Shown here: one piece after another, positions 1-9,360 of the stretch | Layout of the letters: the number at the start of each line of letters is the position of its first letter | Numbering within the stretch: the first letter of the stretch is position 1 | Origin: Flavobacteriaceae bacterium | GTDB lineage: Bacteria > Bacteroidota > Bacteroidia > Flavobacteriales > Flavobacteriaceae | Direction: 5' to 3' | Length of the DNA stretch: 64,000 bases | NCBI GenBank assembly: GCA_021739635.1 | Contig: JAIPBH010000012.1 | Span: 1-64,000 of the forward strand | Translations under genes and position numbers: made by a program | The notes under the pieces: generated by a model | What the model saw: only the letters and a program-made list of their open reading frames with translations | The model's database searches: none | What the model was told of the DNA's origin: nothing

Positions 1-777
1 ATCGTTAATCGTTGAATCGTTAATTATATTGTCACCCTGAGCGCAGTCGAAGGGCATTGTTAATTGTAAATCGTTAATCATTAATTGTACTGAACTTCCC
101 TGATTAGAGTTGACCGTTTTTAAACATTAATTTCATTGTTAATTGTAAATCATTAATCGTTAATCGTTAATCGTTGTTGGTTGATAGTAGTTAATTCTTA
201 ATTGTAGAATCGTTGAACTGTTTAATCGTTAATTATATTGTCACCCTGAGCGCAGTCGAAGGGCTTAAACACTCATCATTAGAGTTGACGCATTTTTAAA
301 AATCACACATCACACATCGTTAATCGTTGAATCGTTAATTATATTGTCACCCTGAGCGCAGTCGAATGGCATTGTTAATTGTACATCGTTAATCATTAAT
401 TGTACATCGTTAATCACACATTATTAATCCCTTTCAACTTTATAACTTATTAAAGGTTCACCCGTATTAAAGACATAGCAAAGCTTAATCAAACCAATGC
501 TTTATATATACAAAACATTACGTTTATTAACCCATTGGGTGTAATTGTATTTTAGCCATCATTTTGTGTGAATTGTCTCATTGAGCTTGTCGAAATGCAA
601 TTAAAAAACGATTTTAAGGTCTTCGACAGGCTCAGCCTGACAACAGGTCATAAAATTGACAGTCAAAAATTTTGTAATAAATTAAATTTCACTAATTACA
701 CCCAAAGGGTAAGTTTATTAGTTTGTTTATAAAGTATATTTAAGGAACTTCCTTATTTTTGTTGAAATTATATTTAA
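1..777. repeat. Gene-free, repeat-rich intergenic region
   Basis: No credible coding region is visible. The first 420 bases are built from recombined copies of short modules. CACCCTGAGCGCAGTCGAAG occurs near 33, 242 and 348. It is embedded in AT-rich filler made of variants of ATCGTTAATC and TTAATTGTA. Bases 2-90 and 318-406 are nearly identical copies of a unit of about 90 bp. A second module containing ATTAGAGTTGAC appears near 103 and 281. Bases 530-712 form a separate inverted-repeat element, listed on its own. The stretch 721-777 leads into the UDP-glucose dehydrogenase gene and holds a TATTTTTG -7-like box at 754-761 with no clear -33 partner. Confidence 0.8.
530..712. mobile_element. 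MITE-like inverted-repeat element with candidate 8-bp target duplication
   Basis: The left end ACCCATTGGGTGTAATT (530-546) is the reverse complement of 694-710 with one mismatch. The element is bracketed by the direct repeat GTTTATTA at 522-529 and 713-720, as expected for a target-site duplication. Inside, 573-593 and 622-642 form a second imperfect inverted repeat (about 17 of 21 positions) built from TTCGACAGGCTCAG-type sequence. There is no coding capacity. An alternative is a chance assembly of dispersed palindromes in AT-rich DNA. The name MITE-like is inference from structure only. Confidence 0.45.
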
Positions 778-2175
778 ATGACTATTAAAAACATTTGCTG
801 CATCGGCGCAGGCTACGTAGGAGGCCCCACCATGGCGGTGGTAGCACAAAAATGTCCACATATAAAAGTAACCATTGTAGATATTAATGCCTCAAGAATT
901 TCAGCCTGGAATGATGAAGACTTAAGTAAACTACCAGTCTTTGAACCAGGTTTAGACGAGATTGTTGGCGATGCCCGTGGGAGAAACTTGTTCTTCTCAA
1001 CAAACATTGAAAAAGCCATTGATGAGGCTGATATGATTTTTATTTCGGTCAATACACCTACCAAAACCTACGGTAAAGGCAAAGGTATGGCTGCCGATTT
1101 AAAGTATATAGAATTGTGTGCCCGCCAAATTGCCAAGGTTTCTAAAAGAGATAAAATTGTGGTTGAAAAATCTACACTACCTGTTAGAACAGCATCGGCC
1201 ATAAAAAACATTTTAAACCATACAGGGAATGGAGTTAAATTTCAAATTTTATCAAACCCAGAATTTTTAGCCGAAGGCACTGCCGTTGAAGACTTATTAT
1301 CACCAGATCGTGTGTTAATTGGAGGCGATACTACAGAAGCAGGTCAAAAAGCCATTCAAGCCTTGGTGGATGTATACGCCAATTGGGTACCAAAAGAACG
1401 TATATTAACAACCAATATATGGTCTTCCGAGTTGTCTAAGTTAACCGCCAATGCGTTTTTAGCCCAACGGGTCTCTTCTATCAACGCCATGTCTGAGCTT
1501 TGTGAAAAATCAGGAGCCGATGTGGGTGAGGTTGCCAAAGCCATAGGAATGGATAGTAGAATTGGAAACAAATTTTTAAAAGCTTCCGTTGGTTTTGGAG
1601 GCTCTTGTTTTCAAAAAGACATCCTAAATTTAGTATATATTGCTAAAACCTATGGGTTAAATGAGGTGGCTGATTATTGGGAACAAGTTATTTTAATGAA
1701 CGAACACCAAAAGAACCGGTTTTCTGATAATATTGTAAGTACGTTGTATAATACCGTTTCTGGGAAAAAAATTACTTTTTTGGGTTGGGCATTCAAAAAA
1801 GACACCAATGACACCCGTGAATCTGCGGCCATAAAAGTGGCAGATAATTTGTTGAGTGAACAAGCCAATATTGTTGTATATGATCCTAAGGTCATTGAGG
1901 AGAGAATTTATGCAGATTTGGATTATTTAAACACAAGAAGTGAAAATGAAAACAAATCATTATTAAAAGTTCAAAAGGATCCTTATCAAGCTAGCAAAGA
2001 CTCACATGCTATCGCTGTTTTAACAGAATGGGATGAGTTTAAAACCTACGATTGGCAAAAAATATATGACCATATGAATAAACCTGCTTTTGTTTTTGAT
2101 GGTCGAGGCATTTTAGATATCAAATCTTTAGAAAAAATTGGGTTTATATGTTATAAAATAGGCAGTGCTTCATAA
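778..2175 (+). CDS. ugd: UDP-glucose 6-dehydrogenase, animal-like subgroup
   Basis: Oxidises UDP-glucose to UDP-glucuronate with two NAD+, in the cytoplasm, for polysaccharide synthesis. The 465-residue protein has an N-terminal Rossmann fold (GAGYVGG at residues 10-16), the motif [10 protein letters not shown], the conserved [10 protein letters not shown] segment and the catalytic cysteine in [10 protein letters not shown] (about Cys277). The wording of these motifs matches the animal UGDH type more closely than the shorter E. coli Ugd type; that comparison is from memory of the family. The next gene is a UDP-glucuronate decarboxylase, so the product likely feeds UDP-xylose synthesis. A TATTTTTG -7-like box lies at 754-761. 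The start ATG at 778 gives the expected N-terminus. Confidence 0.95.
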   Translation: MTIKNICCIGAGYVGGPTMAVVAQKCPHIKVTIVDINASRISAWNDEDLSKLPVFEPGLDEIVGDARGRNLFFSTNIEKAIDEADMIFISVNTPTKTYGKGKGMAADLKYIELCARQIAKVSKRDKIVVEKSTLPVRTASAIKNILNHTGNGVKFQILSNPEFLAEGTAVEDLLSPDRVLIGGDTTEAGQKAIQALVDVYANWVPKERILTTNIWSSELSKLTANAFLAQRVSSINAMSELCEKSGADVGEVAKAIGMDSRIGNKFLKASVGFGGSCFQKDILNLVYIAKTYGLNEVADYWEQVILMNEHQKNRFSDNIVSTLYNTVSGKKITFLGWAFKKDTNDTRESAAIKVADNLLSEQANIVVYDPKVIEERIYADLDYLNTRSENENKSLLKVQKDPYQASKDSHAIAVLTEWDEFKTYDWQKIYDHMNKPAFVFDGRGILDIKSLEKIGFICYKIGSAS

Positions 2176-2322
2176 TGTCATTCAGAGCATCCAAGTCATT
2201 CAGAGCGTAGAGAAAAGGGTTTTATCAAAGAAACAATAAAAAATGTTTGACCAAATGAAGATAGCATTTTAAAGTTATTCCATTAAATTTGTTTTGTCAA
2301 GAACATTTAAATCATAAACCTA
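2176..2322. repeat. Short direct repeats in the ugd-uxs gap
   Basis: GTCATTCAGAGC occurs twice, at 2177-2188 and 2195-2206, the second continuing as GTAGAGAAA. This resembles a family of dispersed intergenic repeats common in Flavobacteriaceae. No coding sequence or clear terminator is seen in the 147-bp gap. Confidence 0.5.
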
Positions 2323-3309
2323 TTGAAGAAAGTTCTCATTACCGGCGCTGCAGGATTTTTAGGATCACATTTATGTGACCGATTTATTAAGGAAGGCTAC
2401 TATGTGATTGGAATGGATAACTTTATCACTGGTGATAAAAAGAACATAAGCCACTTATCCAATCATCCAAATTTTGAATTTATTGAACATGATGTGACTG
2501 AGTTTGTGAGAATTAATGGGAAACTTGATTATATCTTGCATTTTGCATCACCCGCAAGTCCTATTGATTATTTGAAAATACCCATACAAACACTAAAAGT
2601 AGGTTCTTTAGGAACTCATAACTTATTAGGATTAGCAAAAGCTAAAAAAGCTAGAATACTAATTGCTTCTACATCTGAAGTTTATGGGGATCCTTTGGTG
2701 CACCCACAAACAGAAGATTATTATGGTAATGTAAACACCATTGGACCACGAGGTGTTTATGACGAAGCCAAAAGATTTCAAGAATCTATAACCATGGCGT
2801 ATCATAGATTTCATGGATTGGAAACGCGAATTGTTCGTATTTTTAACACCTATGGCCCTAGAATGCGGTTGAATGACGGGCGAGTTATTCCTGCTTTTAT
2901 GGGGCAAGCATTAAGAGGAGAAGATTTAACTATATTTGGCAACGGCTCTCAAACACGATCTTTTTGTTATATTGATGATCAAGTGGAAGGCATATATAGA
3001 TTGTTGTTAAGTGATTATGTATATCCTGTAAATATTGGAAATCCTCATGAAATTACCATTAAGCAGTTTGCAGAAGAAATAATCAAGTTAACAGGAACTG
3101 ATCAAAAAATAATTTATAAAGAGCTCCCCAAAGATGATCCTTTACAGAGGCAGCCTGACATTTCGTTAGCCAAAAAATTATTAAATTGGCAACCTAAGAT
3201 TGAAAGAGAAGAAGGTATGAGGATGACTTATAAATATTTTAAAACGCTTTCATCGGAGGAACTATCTAAAAGCGAACACAAAGATTTTAAAAACCATATA
3301 AAAAAATAA
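2323..3309 (+). CDS. UDP-glucuronate decarboxylase (UDP-xylose synthase)
   Basis: Converts UDP-glucuronate to UDP-xylose by oxidation, decarboxylation and reduction with bound NAD+. This 328-residue extended SDR protein starts with the Rossmann motif GAAGFLG (residues 8-14). It carries the active-site pair Tyr146 and Lys150 in YDEAK, the TSEVYGDP segment and the [10 protein letters not shown] signature of the UXS family. The start is TTG at 2323, because no in-frame ATG lies before the first glycine motif. It lies 147 bp after ugd and 1 bp before the sugar-phosphate transferase gene, so the last two are probably co-transcribed. A dTDP-glucose dehydratase is unlikely, since the whole length matches UXS-type sequences. 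Confidence 0.93.
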   Translation: MKKVLITGAAGFLGSHLCDRFIKEGYYVIGMDNFITGDKKNISHLSNHPNFEFIEHDVTEFVRINGKLDYILHFASPASPIDYLKIPIQTLKVGSLGTHNLLGLAKAKKARILIASTSEVYGDPLVHPQTEDYYGNVNTIGPRGVYDEAKRFQESITMAYHRFHGLETRIVRIFNTYGPRMRLNDGRVIPAFMGQALRGEDLTIFGNGSQTRSFCYIDDQVEGIYRLLLSDYVYPVNIGNPHEITIKQFAEEIIKLTGTDQKIIYKELPKDDPLQRQPDISLAKKLLNWQPKIEREEGMRMTYKYFKTLSSEELSKSEHKDFKNHIKK

Positions 3310-3310
3310 A

Positions 3311-4666
3311 TTGAACTCATTCAAACAAGGCAGATATTCTAAGTATTTAAAACCATTTTCTTATTTGGTTGATTTGGGTATTATAAATGGTTCCATTTTA
3401 TTGTTTGAAATAAACTTAACAAACATCTATTTATTTAGTTTATATATTTCTGTTTGTTGGGTTTTGATATCTTTTAGAAATAATTTTTACGAAGTACAGC
3501 GGTTTACAAAAATAGTGCATATTACAACACTTATTTTAGGCCAATTAGTGGTTTTCTCCTTGATTTTGTATGCGTTTATTGGGGTTTTTAAACAACCAAA
3601 TATAAGTAGATTAGCATTAGCCCAATATTTGCTTTTTGTTTCAGCAATTGTAACCTTTTTTAAGTTCTTAGTTTTTTATTTGTTAAATAAATACCGATCT
3701 GCTTTAGGAGGTAATTTAAGAAATGTCGTGGTTATTGGTGATACTGATAAAACAAAACAGCTCATAAACATTTTTAACAAAAGGGTGGAGTTTGGATATA
3801 AATTTAAAAAGCAATTCACAATAAAGGATGACAATTTTTCACTTCAAAAGTGTATTACTTATATAGTAGAAAATAAAATAGATGAAATTTATGCGTCTAT
3901 TGCAGAATTATCCAACAAACAAATAAATAAATTAATAGATTTTGCTGATAATAACCTTAAGGAATTAAAATTTATACCAGACAATAAAGATATTTACACA
4001 AAAAAACTGAAGTATGAGTATTATGATTATATCCCCATTATTTCGTTAAGAGACATTCCTTTAAAAGTTCCTTTTAATAAGTTCGCAAAACGTGTGTTCG
4101 ATATTTTAGTTTCTTCTGCCGTTATTATCTTTTTGTTATCATGGTTAACGCCATTATTAGCGATATTAATTAAGCTTGAAAGCAAAGGACCAGTTTTCTT
4201 TAAACAAACTAGAAACGGTTTTAATTATAAAGAGTTTGATTGTTATAAATTCAGATCGATGACACCAAATAACGAAGCTCATTTGTATCAGGTAACAAAA
4301 GGAGACAATAGAATCACTAAAATGGGTAAATTTATAAGAAAAACAAGTATTGATGAACTGCCTCAGTTTTTTAATGTGTTGTTTGGTGATATGTCTGTGG
4401 TTGGACCAAGACCACATATGGTGAGTCACACAAATATGTATGCTGAAAGTGTTGATAAATTCATGGTGAGGCATTTTGTAAAGCCCGGAATTACAGGGTT
4501 GGCTCAAGTAAGTGGCTTTAGAGGCGAGGTTGAAACGGACAAGGATATTATAAACAGAGTGAAATATGACATTTTTTATATTGAAAACTGGTCGCTTTTA
4601 TTAGATATAAAAATTGCAATTCAAACGTTTGTAAATGCTATTAAAGGTGATGAAAAAGCCTATTAA
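3311..4666 (+). CDS. Polyprenyl-phosphate sugar-1-phosphate transferase (WcaJ/WbaP type)
   Basis: Predicted to start a polysaccharide repeat unit by moving a sugar-1-phosphate from a UDP-sugar to undecaprenyl phosphate at the inner membrane. The N-terminal part of this 451-residue protein has about four hydrophobic segments and a CoA-binding-like middle region (VVVIGDTDKTKQLI). The C-terminal sugar transferase domain starts near residue 260 (KRVFDILVSS) with one membrane segment. It contains GPVFFKQTR, CYKFRSM, RKTSIDELPQFFNV, DMSVVGPRPH and KPGITGLAQVSG, all standard for the family. The start is TTG, 1 bp after the UXS stop. The sugar specificity cannot be read from the sequence. Confidence 0.92.
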   Translation: MNSFKQGRYSKYLKPFSYLVDLGIINGSILLFEINLTNIYLFSLYISVCWVLISFRNNFYEVQRFTKIVHITTLILGQLVVFSLILYAFIGVFKQPNISRLALAQYLLFVSAIVTFFKFLVFYLLNKYRSALGGNLRNVVVIGDTDKTKQLINIFNKRVEFGYKFKKQFTIKDDNFSLQKCITYIVENKIDEIYASIAELSNKQINKLIDFADNNLKELKFIPDNKDIYTKKLKYEYYDYIPIISLRDIPLKVPFNKFAKRVFDILVSSAVIIFLLSWLTPLLAILIKLESKGPVFFKQTRNGFNYKEFDCYKFRSMTPNNEAHLYQVTKGDNRITKMGKFIRKTSIDELPQFFNVLFGDMSVVGPRPHMVSHTNMYAESVDKFMVRHFVKPGITGLAQVSGFRGEVETDKDIINRVKYDIFYIENWSLLLDIKIAIQTFVNAIKGDEKAY

Positions 4667-5452
4667 ATGAAAACGTCTCACTTGGTTTCGGTAATAACAC
4701 CCATGTTTAATTCAGAAACATTTATTTCAGAAACCATCAATAGTGTTGTTAATCAAACGTATAAAAACTGGGAACTCATTTTAGTTGATGACTCTTCAAC
4801 AGACAAAACTTTACAAATAGTTCAACCATTTCTTAACAAATACCCTAATATTTCAATTATTAAAAACGAAAAAAATGTTGGTGCTGCTATTTCTAGAAAT
4901 CAAGCAATATTAAAAGCAAATGGAGACTATATAGCTTTTTTAGACGCTGATGATGTGTGGAAACCAGAGAAATTAGAAAAGCAAATCACGTTTATGAAAG
5001 ATAAAAATTGTGACGTAAGCTATTCAAGTTATCAATTAATTAATGAGCAAGGGAAACCTCTTAATAAAACAATACAAGCACTACCTGTTTTAACCTATCA
5101 GAAGCTTTTAAAAAGCAATTATATTGGCAATTTAACGGGAATATATAACACACAGGCATTAGGAAAAATAACCTCGCCTAATCTTCGTAAACGACAAGAT
5201 TGGTTATTATGGCTATCTGCACTAAAAAAGTCAGGAAAACCAGCAAAGGGGATTCCAAAATCGTTGGCTTATTATCGAGTTCGAAAAGATTCTATGTCTT
5301 CAAACAAATGGAATCTTTTAAAGCATAATTACTGGGTTTATAAAAAGGGTCTTGGGTTTTCAACCCTGAAAGCCATAATGTATTTAATGCGGTTTTTAAT
5401 CGAGCATTTTTTTGTAAAATCAAGACAAATAATTTCTACAAAAAACTCTTAA
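4667..5452 (+). CDS. Family 2 glycosyltransferase
   Basis: An inverting GT-A glycosyltransferase that probably adds a sugar to the lipid-linked repeat unit in the cytoplasm. The 261-residue protein has the family opening SVITPMFNSE, the nucleotide-binding DDSSTD (residues 41-46) and the metal-binding DADD (about residues 93-96). The C-terminal part contains RKRQDWLLWL and the YRVRKDSMS segment seen in many capsule transferases. Its ATG follows the previous stop codon with no gap, indicating one transcript with the sugar-phosphate transferase. The 3' end overlaps the convergent CapK-like gene by 17 bp. Donor and acceptor are unknown. Confidence 0.9.
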   Translation: MKTSHLVSVITPMFNSETFISETINSVVNQTYKNWELILVDDSSTDKTLQIVQPFLNKYPNISIIKNEKNVGAAISRNQAILKANGDYIAFLDADDVWKPEKLEKQITFMKDKNCDVSYSSYQLINEQGKPLNKTIQALPVLTYQKLLKSNYIGNLTGIYNTQALGKITSPNLRKRQDWLLWLSALKKSGKPAKGIPKSLAYYRVRKDSMSSNKWNLLKHNYWVYKKGLGFSTLKAIMYLMRFLIEHFFVKSRQIISTKNS

Positions 5453-6743
5453 ACTGTTTTAGTTTGCCGCTTTTTGAGCGTTCTAAATACTCCTGTTTTT
5501 CAAATAAAATAGTAAGCCCTTTTTCAAGATAAGTTTCCATTTCTAAAGTAATTCTTTTTATCTTTTCCAACGAAAGGTCTGTATTACTTACGTATTTAAT
5601 TTTAAAAATATCTTTTGCAAGTTGTTCAATAACAAATTCTTTGACGTTTCCATCATCTTCAATAATACTTTTTGTAATGTAGTAAAATGTAAGACCAGCA
5701 GCTTTTTTTCCGCTTGGAAGTTCTGCTATATCATTGGTTCTTCCAATAAGTTTTTCTAAAATGGGCTTTTTAAGGGTACTATCTTTTGAAAGCATTCCAA
5801 TATCACCTAAATCATAACGTATCAAAGGATGCGCTTTGTTATAAAGCGATGTTATAACAATTCGGCCTTCTTTTCCATAAGGCAACACAGCATTGTTTTC
5901 ATCAATAATTTCAACAAACAAATCATCGGTATTAATTTGCCATTCTTTGTTTGTGTTTGGAAAAGCAATTAAGCCCAACTCTGCAGCGCCATATTCGTTT
6001 ATTACAGAAACGCCAAATTGTGCTTCTAAAAGGATTTTGTCTGCTTCAAAAAGCATCTCAGATGTTACAAAGCAATACTGTAATGTTGGACAAATGGTTT
6101 TTAAAACAATTTGCTTTCTCTTTAAAAATTTAGCAAACTGAACAATAGAACTTGTGTAACCATTAATATAGTCAAAAGGCGTTTTTTCAAATTTGTTAAG
6201 GCATTTTTCTAAAGTTAAATCACTTAAATCAAATACAGAAAACCGATACCTATTACTAAATAAATCTTTAACACGTTCTTTATAATACCCTTTTTTATTT
6301 AGGGGAATTCCATAAAACCGCGCTTGTTTAGAAGTGTTAAAATCTATATGAAACCAACCAAATCTATCTTGAATCACGGCCCAAGTTAACGCGTGACAAA
6401 AGGTGTCCTTAGCAAAAATAAAGGGGTCGCCAGACGACCCCGATGTTTTATTTACATAGCTATTTTTTTCTGAAAATCCTTTAGAAAGCCTATGTTTTAA
6501 AGGCTGCTGTAAATGGCGCTTTGTCATAATTGGAATACTATTCCAATCATTTAAATGGGCATCTTTAGCAAATGATTTATAAAACGGATTGTGCTCTAAA
6601 TGATAGCTTACAATCTCTTGTTTTTTTTTGGAAACGTAAGTTTCAAAATCGATGCCTTCAATATTTTTAATAGATGATAATGCTTTTCGAGCCTCTTTAA
6701 TAGGAAATCCGTTAAGTTTTAAAGAAAGATCAAACAATTTCAA
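5436..6743 (-). CDS. CapK-like adenylate-forming enzyme (phenylacetate-CoA ligase family)
   Basis: A 435-residue member of the ANL superfamily branch that includes PaaK and the capsule protein CapK. Visible family motifs are the P-loop-like NKTSGSSGDP, the INEYGAAELG region that resembles the acid-binding A5 motif, and a RYDLGDIG motif. The true substrate is unknown. CapK-like proteins near polysaccharide genes are often thought to activate an acyl or amino acid used for decoration, which is inference here. It is convergent to the family 2 glycosyltransferase gene and overlaps its end, so it is not in that operon. Phenylacetate breakdown is unlikely because no paa genes of that pathway are nearby. 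Confidence 0.8.
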   Translation of the reverse strand: MKLFDLSLKLNGFPIKEARKALSSIKNIEGIDFETYVSKKKQEIVSYHLEHNPFYKSFAKDAHLNDWNSIPIMTKRHLQQPLKHRLSKGFSEKNSYVNKTSGSSGDPFIFAKDTFCHALTWAVIQDRFGWFHIDFNTSKQARFYGIPLNKKGYYKERVKDLFSNRYRFSVFDLSDLTLEKCLNKFEKTPFDYINGYTSSIVQFAKFLKRKQIVLKTICPTLQYCFVTSEMLFEADKILLEAQFGVSVINEYGAAELGLIAFPNTNKEWQINTDDLFVEIIDENNAVLPYGKEGRIVITSLYNKAHPLIRYDLGDIGMLSKDSTLKKPILEKLIGRTNDIAELPSGKKAAGLTFYYITKSIIEDDGNVKEFVIEQLAKDIFKIKYVSNTDLSLEKIKRITLEMETYLEKGLTILFEKQEYLERSKSGKLKQFKSFL

Positions 6744-6803
6744 AATAATTAGTATTTTTTGTAAAGTAAATAAAAATTATTCGTGAATTAGGGGCATTAA
6801 TTT

Positions 6804-6811
6804 TATTTTTG
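6804..6811 (+). promoter_or_regulatory. -7 promoter box for purD
   Basis: TATTTTTG matches the Bacteroidota TAnnTTTG -7 consensus, 24 bp before the purD ATG. The -33 element is not clear. The box covers the TTG at 6809, which argues against that upstream in-frame start. Confidence 0.4.
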
Positions 6812-6835
6812 CCATTCAAAAGAAAACAAAACACA

Positions 6836-8107
6836 ATGAATATCTTAATTCTTGGTTCTGGTGGAAGAGAACATACATTCGCTTGGAAAATTGCTCAAAG
6901 CCCATTATGTAAAAATTTATTTGTAGCTCCTGGAAATTCTGGAACTTCAGAGATTGCAACAAACGTTAATATTAGCGTAACTGATTTTCAGTCTATTAAA
7001 GAATTGGTGCTACAAAAACATATTGATATGGTGGTGGTTGGTCCAGAAGATCCTTTAGTGTTAGGTGTTCATGATTTCTTTTTGAATGATAAACATTTAA
7101 AACACGTATCAGTAATTGGGCCTCAAAAAAAAGCAGCACAATTAGAAGGCAGTAAAGAATTTGCCAAAGAATTTTTATTTCGTCATAACATTCCAACGGC
7201 AGCTTACGAGAGTTTTACTGCAGAAACGGTTAAAAAAGGCTATTTGTTTTTAGAAACCTTAAAACCACCTTACGTTTTAAAAGCGGACGGATTGGCTGCC
7301 GGTAAAGGTGTGGTAATTCTTAATGATTTAGAAGAAGCTAAAGCCGAATTAAAAAGTATGTTGGTAGATGCTAAGTTTGGCCAAGCAAGCACTAAAGTGG
7401 TTATTGAAGAGTTTTTAGATGGTATTGAATTAAGTTGTTTTGTATTAACTGATGGTAAAAACTATAAAATATTACCAACAGCTAAAGACTACAAACGCAT
7501 AGGTGAAGGAGATACTGGATTAAATACAGGCGGTATGGGAGCGGTTTCACCAGTGCCATTTGCTACTGATGAATTTTTAAATAAAATTGAAGAACGTATT
7601 GTAAAGCCAACCATTCAAGGCTTTAAAAAAGATAATCTGCCTTATGTTGGTTTTGTATTCATAGGATTGATTAAAGTTGGGAATGACCCCAAAGTGATTG
7701 AGTATAATGTGAGAATGGGCGACCCAGAAACCGAAGTCGTTTTGCCAAGACTTAAAAATGATTTTGTTGAAATACTTCAAGCCATGGCTCATGAAACCTT
7801 AGATAAAATCAATATTGAAATTGATGAGCGCGCCGCAACAACTATCATGCTTGTATCTGGTGGTTATCCTGAAGCTTATGAAAAAGGAAAAGAAATTATA
7901 GGAATTGAAGCTATAATTGATTCCATTCCATTTCATGCTGGAGCAGTTATTAAAGAAGGAAAAGTAGTAACCTCTGGCGGACGTGTTATGGCCATGACTT
8001 CTTATGGAAATACGTACCAAGAAGCCATAAAAAAATCTTATCAAAATATAGAAAAACTACATTTTGATAAGATGTATTATCGTAAAGATATTGGATTTGA
8101 TTTATAG
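6836..8107 (+). CDS. purD: Phosphoribosylamine--glycine ligase
   Basis: GAR synthetase, the second step of purine synthesis: phosphoribosylamine + glycine + ATP give glycinamide ribonucleotide. The 423-residue protein shows the N-terminal GSGGREH, then GPEDPL, the ATP-grasp segment LKADGLAAGKGV, NTGGMGAVSP and the metal-binding end of the grasp domain in EYNVRMGDPE. An in-frame TTG at 6809 would add nine residues but sits inside the -7 box. The ATG at 6836 gives the standard N-terminus MNILILGSGG. The 3' end overlaps the convergent small gene by 6 bp. No other purine gene is adjacent. Confidence 0.97.
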   Translation: MNILILGSGGREHTFAWKIAQSPLCKNLFVAPGNSGTSEIATNVNISVTDFQSIKELVLQKHIDMVVVGPEDPLVLGVHDFFLNDKHLKHVSVIGPQKKAAQLEGSKEFAKEFLFRHNIPTAAYESFTAETVKKGYLFLETLKPPYVLKADGLAAGKGVVILNDLEEAKAELKSMLVDAKFGQASTKVVIEEFLDGIELSCFVLTDGKNYKILPTAKDYKRIGEGDTGLNTGGMGAVSPVPFATDEFLNKIEERIVKPTIQGFKKDNLPYVGFVFIGLIKVGNDPKVIEYNVRMGDPETEVVLPRLKNDFVEILQAMAHETLDKINIEIDERAATTIMLVSGGYPEAYEKGKEIIGIEAIIDSIPFHAGAVIKEGKVVTSGGRVMAMTSYGNTYQEAIKKSYQNIEKLHFDKMYYRKDIGFDL

Positions 8108-8329
8108 ATAAGAGTGGGCAGAAATACTTTTGTTTTCTTCTTTATTATCATTAAATCCTTTTAATTGTAGCATCCAGTAAACCATTGCTACTAAACCAAT
8201 AACAAGGAATATCCATGACATAGCATTGGCTTTAAACCAGTCTTCCAATTCTAATGCTCTTAAAGCATCAAAAGGAGTAAAAAGAAAATTTACAAATAAA
8301 TCTTGTATTGCGTAAAAGAAATCTTTCAT
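8102..8329 (-). CDS. DUF6341-type small membrane protein
   Basis: A 75-residue protein with one strong membrane segment (WIFLVIGLVAMVYWMLQL, about residues 39-56) after an amphipathic N-terminal region with FFYAIQDLF and FDALRALE. The C-terminal tail is charged. I recognise it as a short conserved protein found next to purD and a DUF6427 gene in Flavobacteriaceae; the DUF6341 label is from memory. Function is unknown. It is transcribed divergently from the DUF6427 gene, 107 bp away. The conserved context suggests that the two are real genes, not that they share a role. Confidence 0.7.
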   Translation of the reverse strand: MKDFFYAIQDLFVNFLFTPFDALRALELEDWFKANAMSWIFLVIGLVAMVYWMLQLKGFNDNKEENKSISAHSYL

Positions 8330-8436
8330 AGTATTATGTTATTTTTTACTTGATTACGTATTTATGTAAATAAATATTTTAATCAAATCAGTGACAATGT
8401 TAGTATATTTACAGAGCAAAAATACAAAAAGAGTTA

Positions 8437-9360
8437 ATGATAACAAGTATTTTTAATAAATCAAAGCCAATAAATTTTGTCATTGTTTTTTTTATAATGC
8501 TCTTGGCTTTTTCTGTGGCCAATTTAAAGGCATTTATAGAATCAATATCTATCGTTTTGTTTTTTAAAAAAACAGCTACGTTTTTTATTTGCTATTTTAC
8601 TATTTTAATATTCAATTTTGTAGTTGTTAAAAACAGCTTATCTAAAAATAATCATTATCAAATTCTGCTATTTAGTTTGTTTTTTTTGATGTTTCCTGAA
8701 ACAACTGTTAATGCAGATATTCTCTTTGCCAATATTTTTATTTTAATGGGCTTAAGACGACTTTTAAGTTTAAGAACTCAAATAAAAATAAAAAAGAAAT
8801 TGTTTGACACAGCTGTTTGGTTTGCTGTAGCAACCTTTTTTTATTTTTGGGCTGTTTTATTTTTTGCTTTAATTTTCGTTACGTTGTTTTTATATACTGA
8901 CAACAGAGTTAAAAACTGGATTATTCCATTTGTGGGGTTTGCAACAGTTGTAGTAATTTCAATAAGTGCGTCAATAATTTTTTGTGATGATTTTTTTGAA
9001 ATAATAAACATGTCAACTACAATAAGTTATAATTACAGCAGTTATAATACACCTCAATATTTAATTGCAATTACCTTGTTATTGTCTTTTGGTGTTTGGT
9101 CCTCAATTTTTTATGTAAAATTGGTTCAGAAAAAAAAGAAAGCCTTTAAGCCTTCATTTAAAATTGTATTTGTAGCTGTAATAATAGCGTTTGTAACTGT
9201 TATTTTATCGCCACAAAAAAACAGAAGTGAATTTTTATTTTTGTTTGCCCCTTTATCAATTATAATGACAAATTATATTGAAAGCATAAAGGAAAAGTGG
9301 TTTAAAGAAGTATTTCTTTCAATATTGATTCTAGTGCCTTTAGTGTTATTAATGCTGTAA
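8437..9360 (+). CDS. DUF6427-type multi-pass membrane protein
   Basis: A 307-residue integral membrane protein with eight to nine hydrophobic helices spread over its whole length, short loops and a few conserved charged spots such as GLRRLLSLRTQIKIKKK. This layout resembles DUF6427, a Flavobacteriia family of unknown function; the name is from memory. The start ATG at 8437 follows a TATATTTA box near 8405-8415. The 3' end overlaps the convergent upp gene by 12 bp. It could be a membrane enzyme of envelope assembly, but nothing in the sequence fixes that. Confidence 0.7.
   Translation: MITSIFNKSKPINFVIVFFIMLLAFSVANLKAFIESISIVLFFKKTATFFICYFTILIFNFVVVKNSLSKNNHYQILLFSLFFLMFPETTVNADILFANIFILMGLRRLLSLRTQIKIKKKLFDTAVWFAVATFFYFWAVLFFALIFVTLFLYTDNRVKNWIIPFVGFATVVVISISASIIFCDDFFEIINMSTTISYNYSSYNTPQYLIAITLLLSFGVWSSIFYVKLVQKKKKAFKPSFKIVFVAVIIAFVTVILSPQKNRSEFLFLFAPLSIIMTNYIESIKEKWFKEVFLSILILVPLVLLML

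Noticed and set aside
1-420. CRISPR-like array
   Set aside because: Repeats are irregular in spacing and length and spacers are repeats of the same AT-rich filler; no cas genes are nearby.
6809-6835. TTG start for purD
   Set aside because: Overlaps the -7 box; ATG 6836 gives the standard start.
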